Assembly (NCBI GenBank): GCA_014360655.1 | Contig: JACIXC010000001.1 | Location: 81,173-145,172 of the forward strand | DNA from: Actinomycetota bacterium | GTDB taxonomy: Bacteria; Actinomycetota; Geothermincolia; Geothermincolales; RBG-13-55-18 | Length of the DNA: 64,000 nucleotides | Direction: 5' to 3' | Shown: piece after piece, positions 28,317 through 36,913 of the stretch | Position numbering within the stretch: position 1 is the first letter of the stretch | How the letters are laid out: every line of letters begins with the position of its first letter | Notes under the pieces: generated by a model | Seen by the model: only the letters and a program-made list of their open reading frames with translations | Databases searched by the model: none | Told to the model about the DNA's origin: nothing | Translations under genes and position numbers: made by a program

Positions 28317-28658
28317 TCACTCGCCCTCGCGCCCCCTCAAGGTTATGTCGAAGCCGATGGCACGGTGGATGAGGCGGGCCAGGTAGGCGCGCCTCTCCCC
28401 GGCCATCTCCACCGATTCCTTGATGGGCAGGGGGATGACTATGGGCCGGTAGATGCTGTCTATCTTCTCCTGCGTCTTCTCGTCGATGGCGTTGTAAAAG
28501 CTCTCGTTGACCGCCAGGATGCCGGCGTCCGGGTCGTCGAGGAGGCTCCTTATCTTCTCCCGTGCCTCGTCCGCGTTCTCCACCTCGACCACGCTCACGC
28601 CGGCGAGGCGGAAGCCGTCCGCCGTCTCCGGGTCGGTTATCACGATGGCTTTGTACAA
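28317..28658 (-). CDS. atpF: V/A-type ATP synthase subunit F
   Basis: 113 residues, matching the small CheY-like subunit F that binds the central stalk. It begins MYKAIVITDPETADGFRLAG, with the typical nucleotide-like fold start, and contains GILAVNESFYNAID and a C-terminal helix. The start is TTG at 28658, preceded by GGGGTGA. It lies between atpC (25 nt upstream) and atpA, exactly where the family order predicts. Confidence 0.93.
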   Translation of the reverse strand: MYKAIVITDPETADGFRLAGVSVVEVENADEAREKIRSLLDDPDAGILAVNESFYNAIDEKTQEKIDSIYRPIVIPLPIKESVEMAGERRAYLARLIHRAIGFDITLRGREGE

Positions 28659-28683
28659 GCGGCATCACCCCGCAACGCGTCTT

Positions 28684-29775
28684 TCAGGAAGCATCCTCCC
28701 ACAGCAACAGCTCTTTGCGTATCTGGGACTCGATGAGGCCTATGCTCTTTCCGCGCATGATCACGCGCAGGTTGGTTATCTCCAGGTACTTCCTCCACAT
28801 GTAATCGATTATCACCCCTATGCCCAGGGGGTCCTTGGACATGCCGAGGCAGCGCTCTATCACGTGGACCTCAAGCTCGTCCTCGAAGGCCCCCTCGCCC
28901 TTCTCCTCGAAGTTCCGCCACGCCTTCTGCAGGGCCGCGCGGTATTCGGGAAGGCGGCGCAGCAGGGCCTCGCATACCGCCTCCGGCTGGCCCAGGGCCA
29001 TGATGCGCGCGAACTCGGCGCCTTCCTCCAGCGTCCCGCCCGGGATGAAGTAATCCTCGGCGCGCGCCGCCTGCAGGTCCAGGCCGCAGATGCGGATGAG
29101 GTTGACGATGTTGATGGAATCCACCTCCATCCTCGCCACCTCGCGCACCAGGGCCGTGTTGGCGTCGCCACCCCTCAGCTTGCCCGCGATCTCCCGGTAA
29201 TGCAGCTTGTCCAGGGCTATCTCGAGGACGGAGAGGTCGTGTTCGCGCAGGTACTCCGTGAGGTGCTCGCTTATGGCCCTCCCGTAAGGTATCCACCACT
29301 CCCGGCTGAAGACCATGATGGCGTCCAGGGATGCCCGCAGGTCCGGCTGGTTGATTATCTCCCCCAGCACCACCTCGTCCAGGGCGCCTATGGGCACCAG
29401 GTTGCGGGCGATCTCCTGCTTGGGGACCAGCGCGCGCATGCCCCGCATGATGGTCTTCAGGTTATAGGGATCCCAGCGCGAGAGAAGGGCATTGACCAGT
29501 TCGTGCGGCCTGCCGATGAAGAAATCCTTTATCTTGGCGAAGTTGCGGGCAAGGTTACGGTTGAAGGCCCGGTCGATTATGGTGGGCCTCGCGCCCTCCA
29601 GCATGAACTGCTCGATGTCCTCGCCGTATTCCGTGTCCTCGAGCACGCCCAGGGCGCGGTTGTAATCCGGGGCCGCGAGCAGCTCCTTGAAGACGCCGCG
29701 GTCGAGCAGGCGCGAGGTCATCGCCCGCACGCGAGCGTTGGCGTAGCTGTAATCTTTCAGGGGGACCTGGACCAT
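28684..29775 (-). CDS. atpC: V/A-type ATP synthase subunit C
   Basis: 363 residues, usual for the funnel-shaped subunit C (Thermus V-ATPase C / yeast d homologue) linking the central stalk to the membrane rotor. All-helical; conserved stretches are YANARVRAMTSRLLDRGVF near the N-terminus, NLKTIMRGM in the middle and YLEITNLRVIMRGKSIGL near the end. The gene lies 36 nt after atpE. GGAGG is only 2 nt from the ATG at 29775, so the start is slightly uncertain, but the N-terminus fits the family. Confidence 0.94.
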   Translation of the reverse strand: MVQVPLKDYSYANARVRAMTSRLLDRGVFKELLAAPDYNRALGVLEDTEYGEDIEQFMLEGARPTIIDRAFNRNLARNFAKIKDFFIGRPHELVNALLSRWDPYNLKTIMRGMRALVPKQEIARNLVPIGALDEVVLGEIINQPDLRASLDAIMVFSREWWIPYGRAISEHLTEYLREHDLSVLEIALDKLHYREIAGKLRGGDANTALVREVARMEVDSINIVNLIRICGLDLQAARAEDYFIPGGTLEEGAEFARIMALGQPEAVCEALLRRLPEYRAALQKAWRNFEEKGEGAFEDELEVHVIERCLGMSKDPLGIGVIIDYMWRKYLEITNLRVIMRGKSIGLIESQIRKELLLWEDAS

Positions 29776-29811
29776 ATCCTCCGCCTTGCCGTCCAGATGG
29801 AAAGAGGGGGT

Positions 29812-30420
29812 TTACCCCCCTCCCGCCGCGGCTCCCACCTCCTCCCCGAAGAGGATCGCGGAAACCTGCATGCGCAACTTCTCCCTGGCGCGATTGAGCC
29901 TCTCCTCCACGGTGTTGACGATCCTCACGCGCTCATCCGCATCGGCGATCACCGCCCCGCCGAGCGTGCTTATATCCGGATGGATCTCGTATGCGAGGCC
30001 CTTCTCCCTCATGATCTCGTCGGCCAGCCTCTCGTCGGCGGGGTCCACGTGCAGGACCACCTTGCCGCTGACGCGGTAGAGTCCTTCCTCGATGAGGCCG
30101 GCGAGTATCTCCCGGTAATCCTCCCGGGAGCGCAGGCCTTCCATATGCGTCACCGCCTCCGCGAGGGCCTTCTCCACCACCCTCTCCTTGGCCTGGATGA
30201 CCTCGTTCTTGGACTTCAACCGCGCCGAGTAGAGCAGGGCCGTGGCCTCGCTTTCCGCCTCGGCCCTTACCTTCGCCAGGCGCGCGCGGCGGATCTCCTC
30301 CGCCTCCGCCTGCGCCTTCTCGATCACCTGCTTGGCCTCCTGCTCGGCGCGCCGGAAGATATCCTGGCACTCCGCGCGGCACTCGTCGTCAAGCGCCTGC
30401 AGGATGTCCTCTATAGACAT
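29812..30420 (-). CDS. atpE: V/A-type ATP synthase subunit E
   Basis: 202 residues. Peripheral-stalk subunit E: an N-terminal charged coiled coil (about 10-105, rich in E/A/K/R) and a C-terminal globular part with LHVDPADERLADEIM and GGAVIADADERVRIVNTVEERL, characteristic of the family. It pairs with the subunit G/H product encoded first in this operon to form the stator. The gene starts 49 nt after atpK; GAGG lies just before the ATG at 30420. Confidence 0.94.
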   Translation of the reverse strand: MSIEDILQALDDECRAECQDIFRRAEQEAKQVIEKAQAEAEEIRRARLAKVRAEAESEATALLYSARLKSKNEVIQAKERVVEKALAEAVTHMEGLRSREDYREILAGLIEEGLYRVSGKVVLHVDPADERLADEIMREKGLAYEIHPDISTLGGAVIADADERVRIVNTVEERLNRAREKLRMQVSAILFGEEVGAAAGGG

Positions 30421-30469
30421 GCCCTCACTTCCCGATGAAGAATCGAACGGCGGCGCTCAACCGCCGGAC

Positions 30470-30694
30470 CTACTCGCCGGGTTTCAATCCGGTGATGAGG
30501 AAGCCGATAACGAACCCCAGCACGACCATGGTCTCGGGGATTGCGATCATGATGATGGCGTTGCCCGCCAGCTCCGGCTTCTCCGCGAGGGCTCCCGCCA
30601 TGGCGGCCCCGATCTTGGACTGAGACCAGCCGGTCGCCAGGGCGGACAATCCGATGGCCAAAGCTGCCCCGATGGCGATGAGTCCTAGTTCCAA
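30470..30694 (-). CDS. atpK: V/A-type ATP synthase subunit K (membrane rotor ring)
   Basis: 74 residues, two transmembrane helices: residues about 2-24 and 45-70. The second carries the ion-binding glutamate in IAIPETMVVLGFVIGFLI, and the loop SKIGAAMAGALAEKPEL is typical of c/K proteolipids. The single-hairpin form (not a duplicated 150-residue one) suggests a synthase-type rotor. The TTG at 30694 is chosen because GGAGG sits 8 nt upstream and one nucleotide separates it from the atpI stop; the open frame runs further upstream only as out-of-frame overlap with atpI. Ion specificity (proton or sodium) cannot be settled by eye. Confidence 0.92.
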   Translation of the reverse strand: MELGLIAIGAALAIGLSALATGWSQSKIGAAMAGALAEKPELAGNAIIMIAIPETMVVLGFVIGFLITGLKPGE

Positions 30695-30695
30695 A

Positions 30696-32714
30696 CTATT
30701 CACCTCCTGATCGTTTGAAGGGCTTGTAGACCACGTCGGTCTCATGGTAAAACTTGGTAAAGCTCTCAACCAGGTTGAGACGCAGGGACTGGATGGAGGG
30801 GCTGAGCACCCCGAGGGCGATGTTCAGGACGTGCAGCAGGGCGGCCACGATCACCCCGAGGAAGACCATGGCGCCGCCGCCGAACTCCGCCCCCAGCTCG
30901 TTGGAAACCTCGGCCAGGATGACCGAGGCCAGGCCGATGCCGTAAAGACGGGCGTAGGAGAGGAGGTTGCCGAAGGTGAGCGCGGCCTCCAGGCCGCCGC
31001 CGAATCCACCCCCGTAGCCCGCCAGGCCGATGCCCACCACGGCCATCACCGCCCCCACGGGCATCATCACCGACTTGGCGCTCTTGATCCCCCACACGCC
31101 CCCGAAGATGACCACCAGGCCCAGCAGGAAGAGGAGGTAGCCCAGCTTCTCGAGGGCGTGCTTGCGATCGTGATGGCGTATGCCGTCGATGAGGCCGATG
31201 AGCAGGGCGCCTCCCATGTGCAGAACGCCGATCAGGACCACGATGATGAGCAGCAGCTTGAAGAGGTCCGGGTTGGCCTGCGCGATGCGCTCCAGGGGCC
31301 ATCCCCAGGGCTTGCCGCTCGAGGTGTATCCCCATATCCACTGCACCTGCAGGTGCCCGGCGGCGTCCTTCCAGCCCAGGAGACGGAAGAGAAGGTCGCC
31401 GAAGAACTCGAAGTAGAGCAGGCCGAAGACGAACGACGATATGGAACATATGAGGAGCACGTTGGTGAAAAGCTGGAAGAACAGGCTGCGCGACCCCTTT
31501 TTCTTCAGCAATCTCTTCATGAGGAAGACCACGCCCAGGAGCACCAGGGCGTATCCCATGTCCCCCAGCATGAAGCCGAAGAGGAGGGGGAAGAAGATGG
31601 CCACCAGGAAGGTGGGGTCTATGTAACCGTACTTGGGTGGGTTGATGAGCATGTAGATGAACTCGAAGGGCCTTACGGCGGAAGGGTTGCGCATGGCCGT
31701 GGGCGCCTCTTCCATCTCCTCGTGGGTGGGTACCTCCTCGGTGAGCTCCACCTTGCCCTCGAATTTCTCCTCCAGTATGCGCCGTGTCTCCTCCACCCTG
31801 TCGGAGGGCATCCACCCGGTGATGACGAAGACGTGGCCGCTCTGCCCGAACTTCGGGATGGCGTTGAGGGACTCGATGCGGTCGGCCAGGTACTCCTTGA
31901 GGGCCACGAGGGTTATGTACCACTCGTTGGAGATCTTTTCCAGGTCCTCCTTCACCTTCGCCAGCTTGGGAGGGATCTCCTTGTAGCGGGTCTCGATCTC
32001 CTTGAGGGCCTCGTCGTAAGGCCTGTCGGCCAGCTCGCTGGGGAGGCGCACCTGGTTCACGTTCTCCGACGCCAGGAAATTGTGCACCTGCTCGGAGAAA
32101 CGCCTGTGGAAGACCAGGATGGCGGCGTGGGTGTTCTCGTCCACGCGGGCGGAGAAGACCTCGCACTGGCCTCCGGTGATGCGCTCCAGCTCCTTCTCGA
32201 TGTAGTCCAGGACCTGCTTGTAGCGCTCCTCGATGAGCAGCGCCACCGAGGTGTAGTTCTCCGTGGCGGTCACCTTGCTGGCCAGGGGGTAGACCTTCTT
32301 GATGATGGGCTCGTACTTGGAGAGGCGGGATAGCTCCACCTCCAACTCGTGCTTGTAGTTGATGAGCTCCCGGGTGGCCTTCTCCTCCTCGTCCACCATG
32401 CCCGAGATGTCCGCCAGGGTCTTCCCCTGGAAAGACCTGTATTTTTCCTCTATCTCCGCGCGGGTTATCTTCCGCTCCGGCGGCGCCAGCTCGGAGAGGA
32501 TGGCGTTGTTGCGCATGGCCAGGTTCTGCAGGAGGTTGCGTTCCTCCTCCAGCGCGGGGTCCATCTCCATGGGGATGAGGTCGGCGTAGCGCGGGCCCTT
32601 CTTCTTGGTTATATCCTCCAGGTGCAGGACGCCCAGGTCCTGCAGGGTTTCCAGTACCTGGAAGAAGAGGGTCTTGAGCCCCACGATCTCCACTTTAGAC
32701 ATGGTAAGAAGCAT
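30696..32714 (-). CDS. atpI: V/A-type ATP synthase subunit I (membrane stator, 'a' subunit)
   Basis: 672 residues. The N-terminal half (1-330) is cytoplasmic and coiled coil-rich. The C-terminal half has about seven or eight membrane helices and the ion-channel region, including LLSYARLYGIGLASVILAEV with the essential arginine. The start MLLTMSKVEIVGLKTLFFQV fits the family, and GGGAG lies 6 nt before the ATG at 32714. The gene is followed after a single nucleotide by atpK, implying translational coupling. Confidence 0.95.
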   Translation of the reverse strand: MLLTMSKVEIVGLKTLFFQVLETLQDLGVLHLEDITKKKGPRYADLIPMEMDPALEEERNLLQNLAMRNNAILSELAPPERKITRAEIEEKYRSFQGKTLADISGMVDEEEKATRELINYKHELEVELSRLSKYEPIIKKVYPLASKVTATENYTSVALLIEERYKQVLDYIEKELERITGGQCEVFSARVDENTHAAILVFHRRFSEQVHNFLASENVNQVRLPSELADRPYDEALKEIETRYKEIPPKLAKVKEDLEKISNEWYITLVALKEYLADRIESLNAIPKFGQSGHVFVITGWMPSDRVEETRRILEEKFEGKVELTEEVPTHEEMEEAPTAMRNPSAVRPFEFIYMLINPPKYGYIDPTFLVAIFFPLLFGFMLGDMGYALVLLGVVFLMKRLLKKKGSRSLFFQLFTNVLLICSISSFVFGLLYFEFFGDLLFRLLGWKDAAGHLQVQWIWGYTSSGKPWGWPLERIAQANPDLFKLLLIIVVLIGVLHMGGALLIGLIDGIRHHDRKHALEKLGYLLFLLGLVVIFGGVWGIKSAKSVMMPVGAVMAVVGIGLAGYGGGFGGGLEAALTFGNLLSYARLYGIGLASVILAEVSNELGAEFGGGAMVFLGVIVAALLHVLNIALGVLSPSIQSLRLNLVESFTKFYHETDVVYKPFKRSGGE

Positions 32715-32855
32715 CTCGTTCTCCCTCTACCTACAAACGCCTGCGCGCACTTTCTCCCTATCCACGTCCTCTCGGTGCCGGTACGCGTTACGTACCCGGT
32801 ATGGTTTTACCCTTGCTGGTTTCCTCCGGTATATCCCGCGATCAACGTCCCGGCC

Positions 32856-33275
32856 TCACTTCCGTGCGGCAGCCGGAGCGACGACCGCGCCTATTATATA
32901 ATCGACCGCCTGCTGCAGTCGCTCTTCACCCATCCGCTTCACGGCATCCACCTCGCGCGCGGTGGATGCTTCGATATCCGCCACTTCCTTCCGGGCAGCG
33001 GCGATCACTTGCTCGTATGTGTCCTTTCCGATTTCCTCGAGGGTGGCCTTGCGCTTGATGGCGGCCGCCTCTCCCTTTGCGTCCTCCAGCAGGCGCTCCG
33101 CCTTGGTTCTTTCGGCGTTTACCTTGGAGCGGATCTCGGCTTCTTTAGCGGAAATACGGCTGAAGACCTCGGTCTTGGCTCCGACGAACTTCTCCTCAAG
33201 CTGATCGGATAAGTGCTTTCCTTCCCTGCCCTTCCCGCGGAACCTTTCCTTTATCTTCCCTTTCGCTCCTGCCAT
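32856..33275 (-). CDS. atpH: V/A-type ATP synthase peripheral-stalk subunit G/H
   Basis: 139 residues. A strongly charged helical coiled coil (about 15-120), rich in alanine, glutamate and lysine, as in AtpH/subunit G, which pairs with subunit E in the stator stalk. Sequence conservation in this family is low, so the assignment rests on helical composition, length and its place as first gene before atpI, the same position as in Thermus-type operons. The ATG at 33275 lies about 110 nt below a very good promoter. Confidence 0.85.
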   Translation of the reverse strand: MAGAKGKIKERFRGKGREGKHLSDQLEEKFVGAKTEVFSRISAKEAEIRSKVNAERTKAERLLEDAKGEAAAIKRKATLEEIGKDTYEQVIAAARKEVADIEASTAREVDAVKRMGEERLQQAVDYIIGAVVAPAAARK

Positions 33276-33384
33276 GGTGTTTCGACCTCTTGCTTCGACT
33301 CTGGCCGGTACTCTTTCCGCCGGATCCTCACCGAGCTTACGAGCGATGATAACACTTTAAAGGGCCGCTTTTCGACCCCGTAAC

Positions 33385-33413
33385 ATAATATATGCCGGCA
33401 ACAGGGGTGTCAA
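33385..33413 (-). promoter_or_regulatory. Near-consensus sigma-70 promoter of the V/A-ATPase operon
   Basis: On the minus strand, a perfect TTGACA (33408-33413) and TATTAT (33385-33390) are separated by exactly 17 nt. This is the best promoter in the window. It lies about 110 nt upstream of the first ATPase gene and after the end of coaX. Confidence 0.8.
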
Positions 33414-33526
33414 TAAATCCCCGGTAGTAATCACCTGAGCGATCTTCCACCTTCCGGACGCCGTGACCCCGGGGAAAATAGGGGTCGCCCCGCTGCCGCA
33501 CCGGGAGGCGCGGGCGACACCGCCGC

Positions 33527-34294
33527 TCACCGGCCCACCTGCTGGTAGACGAGGAGCAACCCGTAAAGGGTGAGCAGGGGGTCGTGATGTTGCACCGTAC
33601 GGCACTCGGAGACCACCACCTCCGCCAGGCCCCCCGTGGCGATGACCGCGGTTTCCCCGCCCAGTTCCTCCTTCATCATGTCCACGATGCGGTCCACCTG
33701 GCCGGCGAAGCCGAAGACGATTCCCGACTGAATGCTCCACGAGGTGTTCTTGCCGATGACGGAGGGGGGGCGCTGCAGCTCCACCTTGGTGAGGCGGGCC
33801 GCGGCGGAGAAAAGGGCCTTGGAGGATATCTCTATGCCGGGGGCGATGGCGCCCCCCAGGTACTGCCCCTGGCCCGAGACGGCGTCGAAGGTGGTGGCGG
33901 TGCCGAAATCCACCACTATGCTCGGCCCCCCGTAGCGGCGGAAGGCGGCGACGGCGTTCACCAGGCGATCCGGACCCACCTCGCGGGGGTTCTCCACCAG
34001 CACCTCGATGCCCACGTCCAGGTTGTGTCCCAGGATGAAGGGCTCGAATTCCCAGTATTCCCTGGTCATGTGCTCCAGGGCGGTGGTGGCGGAGGGAACC
34101 ACCGAGGAGATGATCACGGCGTCGAAGCTGGCGAATGACAGTCCCTTCAGACCCAGGAAACCCTGGTAATAGAGCGCCAGCTCGTCCCCCGTCTTGTTGG
34201 CGTCGGTGGAGATGCGCCAGTGGCCCACCAGTTCCTCTCCCTCGTATGCGCCTATGACCGTCTGCGTATTGCCCACGTCGATGGCCAGCAGCAT
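33527..34294 (-). CDS. coaX: Type III pantothenate kinase
   Basis: 255 residues. Phosphorylates pantothenate, the first step of coenzyme A synthesis. ASKHA-fold motifs: phosphate-1 loop AIDVGNTQTVIGAY, phosphate-2 VVDFGTATTFDAV and GGAIAPGIEIS. The GAYEGEELVGHWRISTDANKT region also fits. The ATG at 34294 has GGAGG 6 nt upstream and begins at the conserved strand; the frame opens 13 codons earlier. It ends the nadA-nadB-nadC-coaX cluster, while panC and panD, which make its substrate, lie just upstream of nadA. Confidence 0.96.
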   Translation of the reverse strand: MLLAIDVGNTQTVIGAYEGEELVGHWRISTDANKTGDELALYYQGFLGLKGLSFASFDAVIISSVVPSATTALEHMTREYWEFEPFILGHNLDVGIEVLVENPREVGPDRLVNAVAAFRRYGGPSIVVDFGTATTFDAVSGQGQYLGGAIAPGIEISSKALFSAAARLTKVELQRPPSVIGKNTSWSIQSGIVFGFAGQVDRIVDMMKEELGGETAVIATGGLAEVVVSECRTVQHHDPLLTLYGLLLVYQQVGR

Positions 34295-34346
34295 TTCCTG
34301 CCTCCCCCTTCCCTTCCTGTACCTCGTCCTCACCTGTCGCCGCTCG

Positions 34347-35192
34347 TCACAGCTCCAGCTCCAGGGCGATGTCCAGGGCGCGCGCGCTGTGCGTAAGCGC
34401 GCCCACGGAGATGTAATCCACGCCGGTCGCCGCGTAAGCGGCCACGTTTTCCAGGTTTATGCCCCCCGAAACCTCCAGTTTCACCCTGCCCGCCGCGGCG
34501 CGCACCGCTTCCTCCACCTCCTCCACGGACAGGTTGTCCAGCATGACCACGTCCGCTCCGGAGCTTATGGCGTCCTCCAGGTCCGCAAGGTCTTGCACCT
34601 CCACCTCTATGCTCATACCGCCGTCCAGGTTCTCGCGTGCCCGCCGCACCGCCTCCGCAACCCCGCCCACGGCCGCGATGTGATTGTCCTTGATGATGAC
34701 GCCGTCGTAAAGGCCGAAGCGGTGGTTCCTCCCCCCGCCGGCACGCACGGCGTATTTCTCCAGCACGCGCAGCCCCGGCGTGGTCTTGCGCGTGTCCAGC
34801 ACAGCCGCACCGTGCGGCGCGGCGAGGGCAACGAACGCCGCGGTCAGGGTGGCGATGCCGGAGAGCCTCTGCAGGAAGTTGAGGGCCGTCCTCTCCCCCT
34901 CGAGGATGGTGGATGCTTCTCCCTCCACCACCGCCAGCTCGCTGGCCGGCGACACGCGTTCTCCGTCGCTGACCAGGGACTGGAACCTCACCCTGGGATC
35001 GAGCAGGCGGAAGGTCATGGAAGCCAGGGGCAGGCCGGCCACCACCCCCTCCTCACGCAGTAGGATGACGCCCTTGGCGCGCCGGCCCTCCGGGAGCACG
35101 GCGCGGGTGGTTATGTCCCCCGTGCTCTTCAGGTCCTCGTCCAGCGCACGCCGCACGATATCAAGGCACGCGTGCTTGAATTCCTCGTCCAT
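34347..35192 (-). CDS. nadC: Nicotinate-nucleotide pyrophosphorylase (quinolinate phosphoribosyltransferase)
   Basis: 281 residues. Converts quinolinate and PRPP to nicotinate mononucleotide, CO2 and pyrophosphate. Family motifs: EDLKSTGDITT, NFLQRLSGIAT, VLDTRKTTPGLR, GGGRNHRFGLYDGVIIKDNH (substrate-binding Arg/His/Lys) and IEVEVQDLADLEDAI. The ATG at 35192 has GGAGG 6 nt upstream and follows nadB by 14 nt. The frame is open to 35225 inside nadB without a better site. Confidence 0.97.
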   Translation of the reverse strand: MDEEFKHACLDIVRRALDEDLKSTGDITTRAVLPEGRRAKGVILLREEGVVAGLPLASMTFRLLDPRVRFQSLVSDGERVSPASELAVVEGEASTILEGERTALNFLQRLSGIATLTAAFVALAAPHGAAVLDTRKTTPGLRVLEKYAVRAGGGRNHRFGLYDGVIIKDNHIAAVGGVAEAVRRARENLDGGMSIEVEVQDLADLEDAISSGADVVMLDNLSVEEVEEAVRAAAGRVKLEVSGGINLENVAAYAATGVDYISVGALTHSARALDIALELEL

Positions 35193-35206
35193 GCCGGGCC
35201 TCCACG

Positions 35207-36877
35207 CTAGGCATCCTTCTCCCACCGGTAACCGGAGGCGGTCAGGCTCCCCACCGGCCTCAACTCCCAGGATAAACCATGTTCCTTCCAGGCGAAAACG
35301 ATGTGGCGCCTCCAGAACTCCGCCATGCCGGGGAAATCCACGCGGAAATGGCAGCCGCGGCTCTCCTCGCGCATGCCCGCCGCCTTCACCATGAGGGAGG
35401 CGAGCATGATCATGTTCTGCAGCTCGAACCCCTGCGGGTTAAGGTACTCCACCCCGAGCACCTCGCGGTTCTTGTCCAGGAAATCCTCCGCCTCCTCGAG
35501 GCTCTCACGGCTGCGGCGGAAGCCCACGCAGTCCTGCATGACCTGCTGGAGGGTACGCCGCAGGAGGACTATGTCCACGGGCACGTGCCGCCTTCTCCTG
35601 CGGAAAGACACCGTTTCCGCCGCGCCGGGAAGCTCCCGCGTTTCCTCCAAGGCCTTCTCCAGGTCCTGCATTATGCGCCATCCGAACACGAGGCCCTCGA
35701 GGAGGGAGTTGGAGGCGAGGCGGTTCGCGCCGTGCACGCCGGTGCATGCCACCTCGCCGCAGGCGTACAGTCCCCTCACGCGCGTGCGTCCGTACAGGTC
35801 GGTGACCACTCCTCCGCTCATGTAATGGGCTGCGGGAGAAACGGGTATGGGCCTCTCGGTTATGTCCAGTCCCGCCTCCAGGCAGTGGCGGTATATGGAG
35901 GGGAAGCGGTCGCGCAACTTATCGGCAGGGATGCGCGTGGCGTCGAGGAAGAGGTGGTCGCGGTCGAGTTCTTTCATGACCCGCACCATCTCGTTGACCA
36001 CCACGTCGCGGGGCGCCAGGTCCTTCAGGGGATGCACCCCCTCCATGATCCTCCTGCCCCTGTGGTCCACGATCACCGCGCCCTCGCCGCGCAGGGCCTC
36101 GCTGATCAGCCAGCGCGGCGTCTCCGGTATATGCAGGGCCGTGGGGTGGAACTGCAGGAACTCCACGTCTGCCACCTCCGCGCCCGCGCGCAGGGCCATG
36201 GCCACGCCGTCCCCGGTGCATATCTCGGGGTTGGTGGTGACCGCGTAGAGCTGCCCCATCCCTCCCGTGGCCAGCACCACGCAGGAGGCCCGCAGGAAAT
36301 GCAGGGTCCCCGTCTCGCTCTCCATGACCAGGACGCCCAGGCAGGACCCTCCCGATGTCACCACGTCTATGGCGAAGAAATCCTCGTAGGTCTGCAGGCG
36401 CTTGTTGTAGAGAAGCCTGCGGTTGAGGCAGGCCTCCAGCTCGCTCCCGGTGGCATCCCCCTGCGCATGGGCCACCCGCCTCCTGGAGTGCCCTCCCTCC
36501 ATGGTGAGGTCGAGGTGACCGTCGCTCGTGTCGAAATGGGCCCCCACCTCCTCTATGAGCTCGGTGATGCGGCGGGGCCCCTCGCGCACCAGGGCCCACA
36601 CGGCCTCCTCCTCGCAGAGCCCCTTGCCGGCCTCGATGGTGTCCCGGAAATGCAGCTCCGGCGAATCATCGGCGCCCAGGGCGGAGGCTATGCCTCCCTG
36701 GGCGAACTTGGTGGTGGTGGCGGTGAGGGTGGTCTTGGTCACCAGGGCCACGCGCAAACGGCGGGCTGCCCGCAAGGCCGTGGAAAGCCCCGCCACGCCG
36801 CTTCCAACCACCACCAGGTCGAAGGAAGCCGCGGGCAGGTTGTCGAGGTCGAAGTCTATGAGGTAGCGGGGAAACAC
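35207..36877 (-). CDS. nadB: L-aspartate oxidase
   Basis: 556 residues. FAD enzyme oxidising L-aspartate to iminoaspartate for quinolinate synthesis. FAD motif VVVGSGVAGLSTALRAAR, then the family features TKFAQGGIASAL, HSRRRVAHAQGDATGSE, VLATGGMGQLYAVTTNP, AAHYMSGGV and NRLASNSLLEGLVFGWR. A succinate dehydrogenase flavoprotein is excluded by context and by the N-terminal pattern. The GTG at 36877 has GGAGG 7 nt upstream. It lies 36 nt after nadA and 14 nt before nadC. In anaerobes the electron acceptor is likely fumarate, a family property not visible here. Confidence 0.97.
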   Translation of the reverse strand: MFPRYLIDFDLDNLPAASFDLVVVGSGVAGLSTALRAARRLRVALVTKTTLTATTTKFAQGGIASALGADDSPELHFRDTIEAGKGLCEEEAVWALVREGPRRITELIEEVGAHFDTSDGHLDLTMEGGHSRRRVAHAQGDATGSELEACLNRRLLYNKRLQTYEDFFAIDVVTSGGSCLGVLVMESETGTLHFLRASCVVLATGGMGQLYAVTTNPEICTGDGVAMALRAGAEVADVEFLQFHPTALHIPETPRWLISEALRGEGAVIVDHRGRRIMEGVHPLKDLAPRDVVVNEMVRVMKELDRDHLFLDATRIPADKLRDRFPSIYRHCLEAGLDITERPIPVSPAAHYMSGGVVTDLYGRTRVRGLYACGEVACTGVHGANRLASNSLLEGLVFGWRIMQDLEKALEETRELPGAAETVSFRRRRRHVPVDIVLLRRTLQQVMQDCVGFRRSRESLEEAEDFLDKNREVLGVEYLNPQGFELQNMIMLASLMVKAAGMREESRGCHFRVDFPGMAEFWRRHIVFAWKEHGLSWELRPVGSLTASGYRWEKDA

Positions 36878-36913
36878 CCTGCACCCTCCTCGTAAGGCCC
36901 GCGCAATCCCGCC

